From positions 310,001 through 374,000 of the forward strand of contig LSRY02000043.1 of NCBI GenBank assembly GCA_001643675.2: a stretch of DNA of 64,000 bases, in the 5' to 3' direction. A model generated the notes under the pieces. The model saw nothing but the letters and a program-made list of their open reading frames with translations, was not told where the DNA came from and ran no database searches. Within the stretch, counting starts at the first letter, position 1. Each line of letters begins with the position of its first letter. Shown one piece after another: positions 1-10,853 of the stretch. The stretch is from Monocercomonoides exilis. Its lineage: Eukaryota; Preaxostyla; Oxymonadida; Polymastigidae. A program made the position numbers and the translations under genes.

Positions 1-868
1 AGGCTGGGGCGTGTGGTGGACGAGCCGTTCCAGTCGTATCCGGATCCGCACAATCACTTCATTACGCTGCCGCCGCATGCGATGGCGAAGCAGCTGCAGA
101 AGAGAGAAGGGAAGGAAGAGGAGAGTCTGGTGGCGCAGGCGCTGGAGGCGGGGTCATCGATGGACAAGACTTACTTGATGTCTCTGGAAGTGGTATGCAA
201 TCAAATTCGAATTTTTTTTTTCTTTTTTTTTTCTTTTTCTTTTTCTTTTTTTTTTTTTTATTCTCTTTTTATGAAAATTGATTTATATTCTGAATTATTC
301 ATCTGCTTTTCTTTTTCTACAGAGCCCCAAATCACCTTATCTTTTGGCAAAATGGATGGAAGGATTGGGAATTCATTTGTCTTCTCCTTTTGCCTTGGAT
401 GCTCCAATCATTCACGAGGTGTGCTTTTCCTTTGTTATTTACAAGTTCTTTCATTTCTTTCGTTTCATTTATTTTTCCCCATAAAAAAAATGAATAATTT
501 TCTTTTCTTTTCTTTTCTTTTTTCCTTTCCTTCTTTCTTATTTTAATTTTTTATTTTATTTTATTTTAATGGACAATCAACATATTTGTCATGTTCTTCA
601 ACAGATGGGAAATGGAGTTATACTCTGTCGACTTGTCTCAGCTCTCGAGCACAAAGACATTCCTGGCTATACAAAAGATCCTACTTCCACAGCAGCTTAT
701 TTGCACAACATCCGCAAGGCACTTGAAGTTCTGGTGAAAAAGCGCACTTTTCCATTGAGCTACATCGCATCTGAAAAGGAGATTATGGAAGGACATCAAA
801 CTATTATTCTTGAATTATTAGAGGACATTAGAAAAGCTTATGGACAGAGGTTTGCAATTAATCGTTAA
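1..868 (+). CDS. Calponin-homology (CH) domain protein, 3' part
   Basis: Partial gene; the 5' end lies outside the window. The exons I read are 1-192, 323-418 and 605-868, joined in phase 0 across GTATGC...CAG and GTGTGC...CAG introns. The spliced C-terminus contains YLLAKWMEGLG, then MGNGVILCRLVSALE, then LHNIRKALEVL. This is the CH-fold pattern: a helix with a buried Trp, the 'dGviLckLv' helix, then the 'N...AL..L' helix. CH domains bind actin or microtubules. Here the domain sits at the extreme C-terminus, which is less usual than the N-terminal position. Exon 1 is visibly GC-richer than the surrounding introns. The family below the level of CH domain cannot be decided from this fragment. 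Confidence 0.7.
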
Positions 869-1130
869 ATTATTGAGCTTCTCATCTTATTTGATATTTT
901 ATATGAATTGACTTTGTCAATTTAGTAGTTCTCATATAAGTCGGCACAAGTTATCAAAATCAGCAACTCTAACAATTCCACTTTAATTTTCTGGACAATT
1001 AATATGTCCGTGTAATGTTTAAATCCTTGCTTGTTTTTTTTAAAGTACATTTCGTAATTTATTTTCCATGATTTAGAATATGGAGTTATTATTGTTTGCT
1101 ATAAAACCTTTATTTTTTATTGAAATTTTT

Positions 1131-1579
1131 ATGGCTGCAATAACTCCCGTTGATGCGGAAAGAGTTGCATCTGATATATCTAAGCAACTTACTGCTATCA
1201 TTTCAGATGTTAACAAAATACTTCATGAAGTTTTGAGTTTCATTAACAACAAACATTTTAATTTTTGTATTCTTTTTTTTAATTTTGTGAAAGGATTGCA
1301 AAATCACAGGTGCCCACATGGACCTGTGCAAAGTTTCAATGGAAGAACTATTGGCGGAGCTTTCAGAAGATGCAACACAAATGGAGGGCTTCATTTTTAA
1401 GATGCAACAGCTTCTGACCGAACTGAACAGTGTTGAAACTCTAGCCGTTAAACTGTGTGAAATTTTTTCTTCATTTAATATATTTATTTTTAATAACACA
1501 AATGCGATTGCGAATTTTTAGAAATGAAATTAAGGAGACTTTAGGAACATTGGAAAATTTAGCAATGCAAATTCTTTAA
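1131..1579 (+). CDS. BORCS6-like (lyspersin) BORC complex subunit
   Basis: Three small exons, 1131-1229, 1294-1454 and 1522-1579, give a 105-residue helical protein. Joining them yields a block reading VNKILHEDCKITGAHMDL followed by ELNSVETLAVKLNEIK. From memory this aligns without gaps to the C-terminal conserved half of BORCS6 (DUF2365), including the 'L..V..LA..V.eIk.tL..LE.L' ending. BORCS6 belongs to BORC, which couples lysosomes to ARL8 and kinesin. The protein is much shorter than human BORCS6, whose N-terminal half is disordered. An in-frame ATG at 1080 would add 17 hydrophobic residues; I prefer 1131 because homology starts just after it. The alternative is another BLOC-1/BORC-like short coiled coil. 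Confidence 0.55.
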
Positions 1580-2560
1580 AAATTTGGCATTTCTTGTTTT
1601 ATCCATTTCATTGTTTGAACTTTTTGTTAGATATTTTTACGTCTGAATTTTCAAATTGCAAACATTAATTTTTGTGTTGAGTTGAAAGCTAAAATAAATT
1701 GAATCATGATGAGCTCAATAAAGATTTCCCTTCTTTAAAACCTTCTGGCTGATTCTCAATGATTATTTTCGCAAAAACGTTCTATTGTGATGGATTTCAC
1801 ATTTTTTCAGATACTTTTTCATTTTCTTTATAAATGGCTCATATCAAAAACATGTGACAAATGAAATTTTTCAAAATTTAAAATTGATGACTTGAAAAAC
1901 AAACGTTTTCTTTATAAAAACGTCAAATGAAATTCGTTATTGATTACAAAGAAAATACGTTCATTTATGTCACTTCAAAATTTACATTGATCAATCAAAA
2001 ACCTTTCTGAAGAATGAAACTAAAATTCGCAACACATGCAAACATTTATTTTTGAAGTAATGAATCAAATAATATCAAACTTCTTCAAATTTTCTAACAT
2101 GTATATTCAAAAAATAACCACTTAAAAATTTAAATTTTCTTTTATTTTTGTTATCAATGATTTAAATAAACTTCAACGAAAATGAAAACAATAACCTCTC
2201 CCTCAAAGTTCAGATAAAATAACTGCGAATAATTTGTATTGTTACAAATGTGCTAAACAAAACTATAAAGAAATGAAAAACAAAAAAGAAAAATCTCGAA
2301 AATCATAAAATTATGAATTTCAAAATATTTTCTGAAGAGCTTCACTGAATTATTGTGAAATGTATTCTTTCAAATTTTGGTTCATCTCAATAAGACTGTA
2401 TTTGACTGTTTGTTGAATTTTCCTGCGAAAATCGACTTTTTCATAAACACAGAATCATTCTCAAAACAATTTCAATTGTGATTTTTAGCCGAAGCATTCA
2501 TCAGAGAAAAGCAAAACGTAAATGCTTAAACTGTATGCAATTACAGGACATATCAGAATG
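1580..2560. other. Convergent intergenic region
   Basis: AT-rich spacer between the 3' ends of the plus-strand BORCS6-like gene and the minus-strand membrane gene. It contains no convincing reading frame, RNA gene or repeat array on either strand. Confidence 0.6.
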
Positions 2561-3528
2561 TTATACCATGCTTTGGAGAGGAGGTGCAGGAGGAGCAGTG
2601 GAAGGAACAGCCGGAGAGGAAGTTACATAAGAAGAAGAGGAAGAACTAGCTGAAGACGAACTCATTTGCATCTGTTGCTGTGCATAAGGATTAACTGTTG
2701 TGGTTTGATTAATTGTTGAGCTTTGTGACAAAGCTGCTTTTGAATTATCGTCTAAAAAGTTATCTTGCTTGAATTTCTTTAAAGTTAAAAAAACAATACC
2801 CAACAAAAACAAATGCGAAAATTCTTTCAAGAAAAAAACAAACTTCTTTTATTGCTTGCTCATCTTCATCTTTTTTGCAAAGTGAAACAATAAAATAAAC
2901 TATTCCTATAACAAGTGACCATATCCCTGTTGCTATTCCAGGCCATTTTTGTCCTCCAATTTCTACTCCAAAAGAAAGAGATCCAGCACTTTTTAAATGG
3001 TATATTTTTTTTAACAAAGTTTAAAGGGGAAAAAAATAACATACAAAGCCATGAATATTGCACGATATGCCCTCGTCAATAGGAAAGGAAAAGATTTCAA
3101 AAATCTGTACCATTTAAATTCTGCAAAGAAAATTAGTCCTCCAAAAAAGCTGAAAAAATCATTTCATTACAATTGCAAATCATAATCTGAACATACATTA
3201 AGTATAATCCAAAGAATATGGACACAAGGCGAAAAGTCTTAAAAAATGCAAATGAAAGGATTCCAACAGCAATTAGCAAAGGCCCAGTGATCAAAACAAG
3301 AGTTTTCAATAATACAAGAAACGCAGCAAAATAATCTGGTGTAGAACTAGTTTTCTGTGGTGCGGGGTTCTGTTGAACAGTAGTTGGATAAGTAGCTTGA
3401 GCAGGTGCAGCAACAACAGCAGAAGAAGAAACAAGAGGTTCAGCTTGCATAGACTGCAACTGAGGTGGAGAAGAAGCAGGCAAAGGAGGCGGTCGTGTTG
3501 GTGGTGGTAAAATAGTTGGCTGAGACAT
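2561..3528 (-). CDS. Multi-pass membrane protein, COPI-associated/TVP15-like
   Basis: Four exons (3197-3528, 3045-3149, 2844-2988, 2561-2776) give 265 residues. The N-terminal 60 residues are Pro/Gln-rich (IPPPTRPPP-like) and probably cytosolic. Four hydrophobic segments follow, around residues 68-85, 88-112, 115-130 and 175-195. The stretch FFGLYLIFFGGLIFFAEF, then LTRAYRAIF and FGVEIGG, recalls the COPI_assoc family, which includes the yeast Golgi protein Tvp15 and has the pattern 'Y.i.lG.l...aE' followed by a Gly/Arg-rich turn. The C-terminal tail is Gln/Ser-rich. If correct, it acts in Golgi membranes. Other four-helix membrane families remain possible. Introns are 46-67 nt with GTATGT or GTTTGT donors. 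Confidence 0.45.
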
Positions 3529-4461
3529 TTTATATAAAATGAAAAAACCAAAAAGAAATTCTTTACGATCTAAGTATAATTTGATTGAAAAAAGACTTAA
3601 ACTGCCCCATAAACAAATAATAAATTTTCTGATAACGTTCGAGAAATACTTAAAAAAATGATTTAATGAAGTTTATTTTAGAGATTACTCTGTGATAATG
3701 AAAATGATTGTCCAAAAAATTGTGAAATAATGGAAATATCATTGTTTTGATGAAACTCCAATTATTAACTTAAATTTTTGAAATGAATTATAAAAAACAA
3801 AAATGAATAAATCAAACCAGAATAAATTGTTTGTTACTTTTTTTATGTGTAAAATCATTCTCATTTCGTATCCAAACAACTGCAAATGTTATTGAAAGCC
3901 ATTCAGAATAACGATTTCTTAATTTTTAAATTATTTTAGCACAACTTTGAACCAAATAACCATTCAACCGACTATTTTTGATTAATACGAAATAAATGGA
4001 AAGTTAAAAAAATGAGTAAAAGAAAAGAAAAAAAGAAAGTTTAACGAAAAAAAAATTGAAGTATCTAATGTTTTCTTCTATATATATATATAATTAATCC
4101 TTGCTGAGTAGCCGAAGCAAAGACAAGATTTTAACATGAAAAGAAATTCATACAAAAAATTTCAATTTGCAAAAAAGATCAATGGGAAAAAAAATTACAA
4201 GTAAAATAACTGAAAAAAAGAATTGTTAACCACAACAAGAAAGCTATATTTCTTCATAAAATAGCGAAAGAAAATAACAATAACAATAACAATAACAATA
4301 CGACCATTCAGTTTGGCAATTGTTAACATAAAAGTTGGAAAAATTACATAGTCAAAAATAAAATAAAATAAATTGAAGGGAAAATGAAGAAAAATTGAAT
4401 TAAATAGCAGAGAAGACAACAAAGCATAACCTTTGTTACAAACATTATCAACAGAAGCACA
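3529..4461. other. Intergenic region with AATAAC microsatellite
   Basis: Spacer between two minus-strand genes, so it should hold the promoter of the 2561-3528 gene and the 3' flank of the 4462-8485 gene. It is very AT-rich, with an AATAAC repeat at 4271-4300 and a short (TA)n run near 4080. No supported gene is seen. Confidence 0.55.
4271..4300. repeat. AATAAC microsatellite
   Basis: About five perfect copies of the hexamer AATAAC in non-coding DNA. Confidence 0.85.
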
Positions 4462-7400
4462 TCATTTGCTGCTTGGAAGCGAAACATCATTCGTTTGAGG
4501 TGAAGAAAAGGCTTCAATTGAAGAAGAAGAGGGAGATGATGATGATGAAATAGAGGAAGAAGAAGAATTAAAGGAAGAAGAGGAGGAAGACGAAGAAGAT
4601 GCAGAAGAAGAAGTCGAAGAAGAAGAATGGCAACAACGATCAGCAGAATCAGAAATCACACCCCCATCAACAATCTCATCTCCTTGCAATGCCATCAAAC
4701 GAGGAGGAGTCACAGGAACACATTCATCTTCACAGCAAGAGACAAGATGAGAGTGTGAATGCACAAGCGACTGGTGGAAAGAGGCAGAAGGAGAGAGGGA
4801 GGAAGAGGAAGGCCCACGATAGAGAGAGAAAGCTGAGTTCTTCCGGGCGAAGAGAAAGGGCATGGAAGGATGGGCGAAGGAAGAGGAGGAGGAGGAAGAA
4901 GAGAAAGAGGAGGAAGGGATGAAGGCAGAGAAAGAGGAAGGGAGAGAGGAAGAAGGAAGAGAAGAGGAAGGAAGATGGGAAGTGCTGAGAGAGTTGGAAG
5001 GGATTGATGTGGAGCGGGAGTGCTGTGAAGATAAGTTTGTGTTTATAGAAGAAGGGGAAGAGGAGGAGGATGATGATGTGGAAGAAGTAGAAGAAGCTGA
5101 AGAGGAAAAATGTTTCGGTTTTGGCAGATCTGCTGGATGAAGCGAGGAAACAGAAGAAGCCATGAGTCCTGCCTGTGTTGTGTTCAAACAGACAGACTTG
5201 CTCTGAAACCTCAAGCCACCACGCGCCTTGCGAGCTGGCTTCAATTCATTAGTCTTTGAAGTGTCTCCATTGTTTGGCTTTCCCTCTATTCCTTGTGTGA
5301 AGCCATTGATATTATTGATGCTATTGCTGTTATTATAATTATTTTGTTTGTTATTATTATCTTTTTCATTGTTATTGTCATTTCCATTGATATAACCTTC
5401 ACCTCTTGTTTCTTCTCTTCCATCTTCCACCTCTTTCTCACAGCCATCTCTATCACTCTGCTTATCTTCTCTATACATTCCATGGTCATTTAATAGCCCT
5501 CCCCCTGCTTTCTCATAACGTGCTCTGTAATAACTCTCATTGTCGCTCGCACTATCGCTTTCATCTGTGCCTTTTCCTTCTTCTCTTTCCCTTTCTCCCC
5601 TTCTTTCTTCTTTATCTTCTCCTTCTTTATTTTCTTCTTCTTCTTCTTCTTCCCTATAATTATCGTCATCATCATAACTATCATCATCACACTCACTTTC
5701 ATCATCATCATCATCATCATCGCTATCACTTCCATCTGAAGACGAAGGAAACAGCTCATCTTCATCGTCTGAGGTTAATGTGTCCGAATCCCCAATATCG
5801 TTATTCCCTCCAATTATGTGTATTGTATTCCCTTTCACCTCCTCATCTTCCTCCTCCACTTCTTCGTCTTCATACTCATTTATTTCCTCTTCCTCGTCTT
5901 CCTCTCCTTCATCGCTGTGCTCATAATCTCTTTCTCTTTCTCTTCTATTGATCCTTTCATAATACCAATCCCTCGCCTTCATCCTCCTCCTCCTTCTCCT
6001 TCTTCTCCTCTTCCTCCTCGCCACCCCGATTTCTTTCCCTCCTTCCTTCCCATCCTTCACATCCTTCACATTTGCTTTCCTCATCGCCTTTGTCATCGTC
6101 ACCATCGTCGTTGCTGACTGCTCCTCCACCCTCGCCTTCATCCTCTCCTTCCTCTCTGCCCTCCTCCTCCTCCTCTCCTCCCTCTCCTCTTTCTCTTTCC
6201 TTCTCAGCCTCATCCTCATAATCCTCTTCCTCACTCTTGCCCCTTCTTCATCCTCTGCTTCCAATCGCTCAGCCATTCGCTTCCACTTCAAAAGCACCAG
6301 CTTCTCTTTCTCTGCCTCACTCGCCCCAAACATGAAGAAGTTATACGGTTCGGTTGGATGATTTGGAATTAGCATCTTTTGTTGTTGCTTCTGTTGCTGT
6401 TGATGATGATATTGATATTCTTGCGTGTTTGCTGTGTTATTGAGTGAATTCCCTTCCTTCTGATTGAAGATGTGCTGAGTGACAACTGGAATGCATTCAG
6501 TCGATTGCTCATCTCTTTCTGTCAATCTATTATTATTATTATCTTCTTCTTCTGCTGCTGCTGCTTCTGCTTTTTCCTTTGTAACAAATTTACCATTCAT
6601 TCCTTGTGTTTCATTGCTTCCACTTGTAAAATGGACTTTCATAATCTGCTTGGCATCTGTTCTATCAGAATCAATTGCTTCTCTTTCTCCTCCTTCCCTC
6701 ATCAAAGGTGTTGTATCTTCCACTTCTGTTTCTATTTCATTCTCATCATCATCATCATCATCATTATCTCCTTCTCCTTCTTCTCTTCCTTCTCCTTCTT
6801 CTCTCTCCTTCACCATCTCCATCTCCTCCATCTCCTCCCACGCCACCTCCCTCTCCTTCTCCATCTCCTTCCACCGCTGGAACTCATCAAACGGAGTTGG
6901 ATGTAATGAAACGTCCGTGATTGTCACAGAATCTGGCTGGAATTCAAAGGACAGCCGGCGAAAGTCCACAAACGGCACAACAGCAATGGGCACATGGAGA
7001 GAAGAAGAAGAGACAGAAGAAACAGAAGCGATGGAAGAAGAGGAAGAGCGGGAAGGAGCAGATGAGTGGAGCCGGCTGCTGGCAGAGCTGGAAGGCGTTA
7101 AAGCGGAAGGTGACTTGGAAGGCTGTGCAGAAAGTGGAGTGTTGGAGAAAGAAGGATGGTTTGCGATTGTGGTTGTGGTGGCTGTTGTGGAAGGCTGGAG
7201 AGAAGGAGAAGATGAGGAGAGGGTGAGGGAGAGGGAATGAGAAGAGGTAGAAGATGCCACTGAAGAAGATGAGGGCATTGACATGAGAGATGTGGATGAG
7301 GTTGGATGGAACGGGAAGACTGCTAAAGGATTGTTAATGGGAAATGGCTTCTGTTCAGATTGATGTTTGATTTTTGGTGAATGTGTCGTTGAGGAGAAAG

Positions 7401-8485
7401 AAGAAGAAGAAGTTGAAGAAGATGATGATGATTGCAACGAGGAGAGAGGCAGATGCGAATAAGACGCTGGAGAAGATTCGCAGCAAGCAGAAGTCGATGA
7501 AAATGGAGTGATTAGACAAGTTGTGGAATGAGCAGGGGAGGAATTACAGAGAACGCTCGATGAGTTCATCAAAGAAGAGCGAGAGGAAAGATGAGAAAGA
7601 GACAGAGACGATGTGGATGCAGAAGACATAACCGATGCGGAAACACTGGACGATGAGACATTCGCTACAATAGATGACTTTCCATTGCTTTGCTCAGCGT
7701 GTGATTGAAGATTCAATTCACAAACAGGTTTATTTGAAAACTCCGCACAGGGCACTTCGGTTGTCTGAACAGCCGTGTTCGCATCAATAATGTGTTCTTC
7801 TGGAAGCGGAGGCTTAAATATCGCAAATAAGTCTGGATGAGGAAGAGGTGGAATGGTTGGAATATGAATTGAAGCAACTGCTGTTTGATCATTTGACAAT
7901 TCGAATGCAGGAACAGGAGTGATTGTCATTACTGCGCCTATTGAAGAAATAGTTGTCATGCTTTCTTCATTGGACTTCGGTGGAGTGATTCTCAATGGAG
8001 GGGATTGATTCTGTCCAAGAGGTAGCGTTTCTGGATCGATGGAATCTTTATCTGGATTTGTGCATTTTGGAGCAAATAATGAATGAATCAGTAAAATTAT
8101 GTATGAGAACACTCCAAGAATACAAGAAAAAATGTAGAAAAGTAAAGACAGAGCAAAAGACGTTGCCAAAAATAATCCTGATGGAAGAAGTAAAATGGCT
8201 GAAATAATCATTAATATCAGAGAAATCAGAGGAGCTCTAAAACAATGCTTTATTCAAAAACAAAAATTGATCTTGAACACACCTTTTAATCTTACGATTG
8301 TTGTATTGTTGATTGGGATTATAGCAAGGAATAACGATGCCACAATTAACAATGTCAACGCCAACCAAAATCCAAAATGAATATAAGATTCCAAGAATCA
8401 CGAAGGCAATGTACATGCATGCAAATATAATTGTTAATGAAAAGACGGGGCAATTGCATTTTTTGTTTTTGAGCAATTCAGACAT
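4462..8485 (-). CDS. Four-TM membrane protein with very long Ser/acidic tail
   Basis: Two exons (8283-8485 and 4462-8236) joined by a 46-nt intron with a GTGTGT donor give 1,325 residues. The first 140 residues hold about four hydrophobic helices, including FSLTIIFACMYIAFVILGIL and LILMIISAILLLPSGLF, with clustered Cys near the start (KKCNCPVF). The remaining roughly 1,180 residues are low complexity: Ser-rich, then Glu/Asp/Arg/Lys-rich with runs of Asp and Glu, then Asn-rich, then Ser-rich again up to a serine-lysine C-terminus. The small membrane domain carries a very large, presumably cytosolic, disordered tail. No family is recognised. Overall order resembles the minus-strand gene at 59067-61628, which also puts hydrophobic helices first and a Ser-plus-Glu tail last. 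Confidence 0.65.
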
Positions 8486-8864
8486 TATTCAAAATACGCT
8501 ATTCCTTTGAGCAATATTCAAATACTGATTCCATACAATTAAATATTAAATTAAAGATTCAAAATATTTTTTTTTGAAAAAACTGTGTGGCATACGCATG
8601 ATGATAAAAATTATTGTTTAACAGTTGTTTGATCTAATGTTTTGGCTTTTGGTTCATCCCATTTTGTGAGTGTTTTGTGCTCTTGTTGATCAAGGCTATT
8701 TTTTTTCGAACAAAGTGTGTTTTTTATTTCTTACAGCACTCTCAATGTTAAATTTTGTTTATTTATTGCTTCATGTTTTATGTTGTTATACTCATTTTTT
8801 CTTGACAAAAAATATTTTCTAAATTTAATGTTATGTACTTATTGTTTTATTTACAAGAGAGTAA
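8486..8864. promoter_or_regulatory. Divergent intergenic region
   Basis: 379 bp between the start of the minus-strand membrane gene and the start of the G3BP-like gene. By position it must contain both promoters. It is T-rich toward the right-hand gene. I see no recognisable core promoter motif. Confidence 0.4.
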
Positions 8865-10187
8865 ATGTCATCAACTATCAGTAAAGTCGGTCTAAAGTTT
8901 TCTGAAAAATATTACCAAACATTAGAGCAGAATCCAGCCGAACTCTCACGCCTGTATGAAACTAACGCTGTTGTTGTGATTGAAGACGAGTCAACAAGCA
9001 AAGTGATGGATGGTGAGGCTCAAATCGAAGCAGGATTTTCCACAATGCAAGCAAGACATGCGGATGTTCGCTTTGTAAAATCAACTGGTTTCGGCAATCA
9101 GGTGCTTATCAGCATTGATGGTTCAATGAACCTGGTGTCTAATCCAGATGTTGTCAATAATTTTACTCATGCATTTGTTTTGCAGCAAAGACCAGATGAC
9201 AGAAAACGCTTTTTTGTTATTCGCGAGATTCTTCATATCTTTCCAGTCGTCGTTAAGAAGATTCAGGTCAGTGCCCCTGCACAAACTCAAGCTTCAGGAA
9301 TAGAACAATCTCAAAGCACCAGCGGAGAATCACAACCTCATACTTCTTCTCCTTCACCAACGTCTGGAAAGCCTTTTATTGCTCCTCAGTACATCAGAAC
9401 CCCAAGTGTGGCGCGTTCTATTCATGTTTCTTTATTAGAAAGAAATAATGCTCAGCTTACTCAACAAGATTTGTTGAGTGCGCTGAAGGAGTTTGGGAGA
9501 GTTTTATGCATTGACGTAATTGAATCTAAGAAAGTAGCAGTTGTCGAATTCGCTGAGGAATTAGAAGCATTGAATGCTGTGAAAAACTGTGAAAGAGTGA
9601 GAGTGAATGGAGAAAGAGTTATCATAAGAATGAAAAAAGATGCTGCAACATCTTATCCTCAAATCCCCTCTCATATTTCTGGCGCACCGTCAGCAGGAAG
9701 CAGCTCCCCAGCCGCTGCATCATCATCTGCATCTCCATCGAACTCATCAACGAGTGGAATTACGTCTCCAACTGTTTATGCTCCTTTGCTTTCTTCTTCT
9801 GCTGCTTCAACAAACTCGACCACTTATTCTTCTAAAGCTTCACCAATGGCATACAATCCGTCTCGTAAGCCTTATGCATCACAGGAACCTGCATTGCTAC
9901 CAATTCCAACATCTCAAAATACTTCTTCTCCTTCTGCAACACCCTCCACTTCTGCTGCTTCTGCTTCATCACCAACGTCATATTCATCACCAGCTGCCTC
10001 TGCCTCAGCTTCTGCATCTTCGTCTCCTTCAACATCATCACCTGTGACGAGTCAGCCAATTGCCGGTGCAGTTGTTGGAGGGAGAGCGGTTCCTCCGGCA
10101 GGCTCTTCTGTTCCCAGCCGAGGAGGAAGAGGTGGCGGAGGGTGGAGAGGAAGAGGATGGAGAGGAGGAAGAGGAGGAAGATGGTGA
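8865..10187 (+). CDS. G3BP/Rasputin-like NTF2-RRM-RGG protein
   Basis: Single-exon 440-residue protein. Residues about 5-135 form an NTF2-like domain (GLKFSEKYYQTLEQNP at the start, FTHAFVLQQRP and FFVIREILHIF at the end). Residues about 185-256 form an RRM (SIHVSLLERN, then VAVVEFAEELEALNAV). A Ser/Ala/Pro-rich linker then leads to a C-terminal Arg-Gly tail (RGGRGGGGWRGRGWRGG) ending in Trp. This NTF2-linker-RRM-RGG order is diagnostic of G3BP, a stress-granule nucleator that binds RNA and deubiquitinases. The usual acidic linker between NTF2 and RRM is short here, and the disordered region lies instead between RRM and RGG. The start fits the family N-terminus. Confidence 0.88.
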   Translation: MSSTISKVGLKFSEKYYQTLEQNPAELSRLYETNAVVVIEDESTSKVMDGEAQIEAGFSTMQARHADVRFVKSTGFGNQVLISIDGSMNLVSNPDVVNNFTHAFVLQQRPDDRKRFFVIREILHIFPVVVKKIQVSAPAQTQASGIEQSQSTSGESQPHTSSPSPTSGKPFIAPQYIRTPSVARSIHVSLLERNNAQLTQQDLLSALKEFGRVLCIDVIESKKVAVVEFAEELEALNAVKNCERVRVNGERVIIRMKKDAATSYPQIPSHISGAPSAGSSSPAAASSSASPSNSSTSGITSPTVYAPLLSSSAASTNSTTYSSKASPMAYNPSRKPYASQEPALLPIPTSQNTSSPSATPSTSAASASSPTSYSSPAASASASASSSPSTSSPVTSQPIAGAVVGGRAVPPAGSSVPSRGGRGGGGWRGRGWRGGRGGRW

Positions 10188-10853
10188 CTGCGCAGCGAAG
10201 CGAACAACGAAGAGAGGGAAGGAGTGGAGAGATAGAACAAGGTATAGAAGAGATTGCGTTTTTATTAAACAAATTCTGAGAAGAATTGAAGGAAGAGTTG
10301 TTAATAAAGTGAAAAAAATTTTTTTCGCGTTGAAGTTACAAATAATTTGAGGAAATTGAAGAATCGGTTTTTTTGCGATGAATTGACGGAGTGTGGAAGG
10401 TAATTGCGTATGAAGATGCAACTATAATTATCAATGAGTTCGTTTCTTATTTAATATTTATCTCAAAATTGTAGATTAAATTAGTTGTTATGTTAATATT
10501 GTTTAAAATGGAGGCGTGCTGATGATTAATGTTGTTTTCTTCATATTTCGATTTAATCATTTTTGCAATCACTATGAATTTTTTGTGAGTAGATATATTT
10601 TTATCTCTCATCAAGATTAATAGATTTCCGAAATTGAAGTAAATTCATATTTGTCCATTTTTTATGTTTTGTGGTTAAAAAATGTCTAATCTCATATTTC
10701 CTGTAATTCTAAAATTTTAAACCACATACGTTACATAAGATGGTGCATGTGAGGTATTTTCAAATAATTTCAATGTTTTGAGAAACGATAAATCAGTTGA
10801 TTTTGAGATTTTGATACATAATAAAATCTTTAAACGCTTTTCTTATTTCTTAA
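10188..10853. other. Intergenic region
   Basis: Spacer between the G3BP-like and DPH1-like genes, AT-rich. No supported gene or array is seen. Confidence 0.5.

Noticed and set aside
4599-5140. Lys/Glu-rich plus-strand frames opposite the Ser-rich tail
   Set aside because: Shadow of the minus-strand Ser codons.
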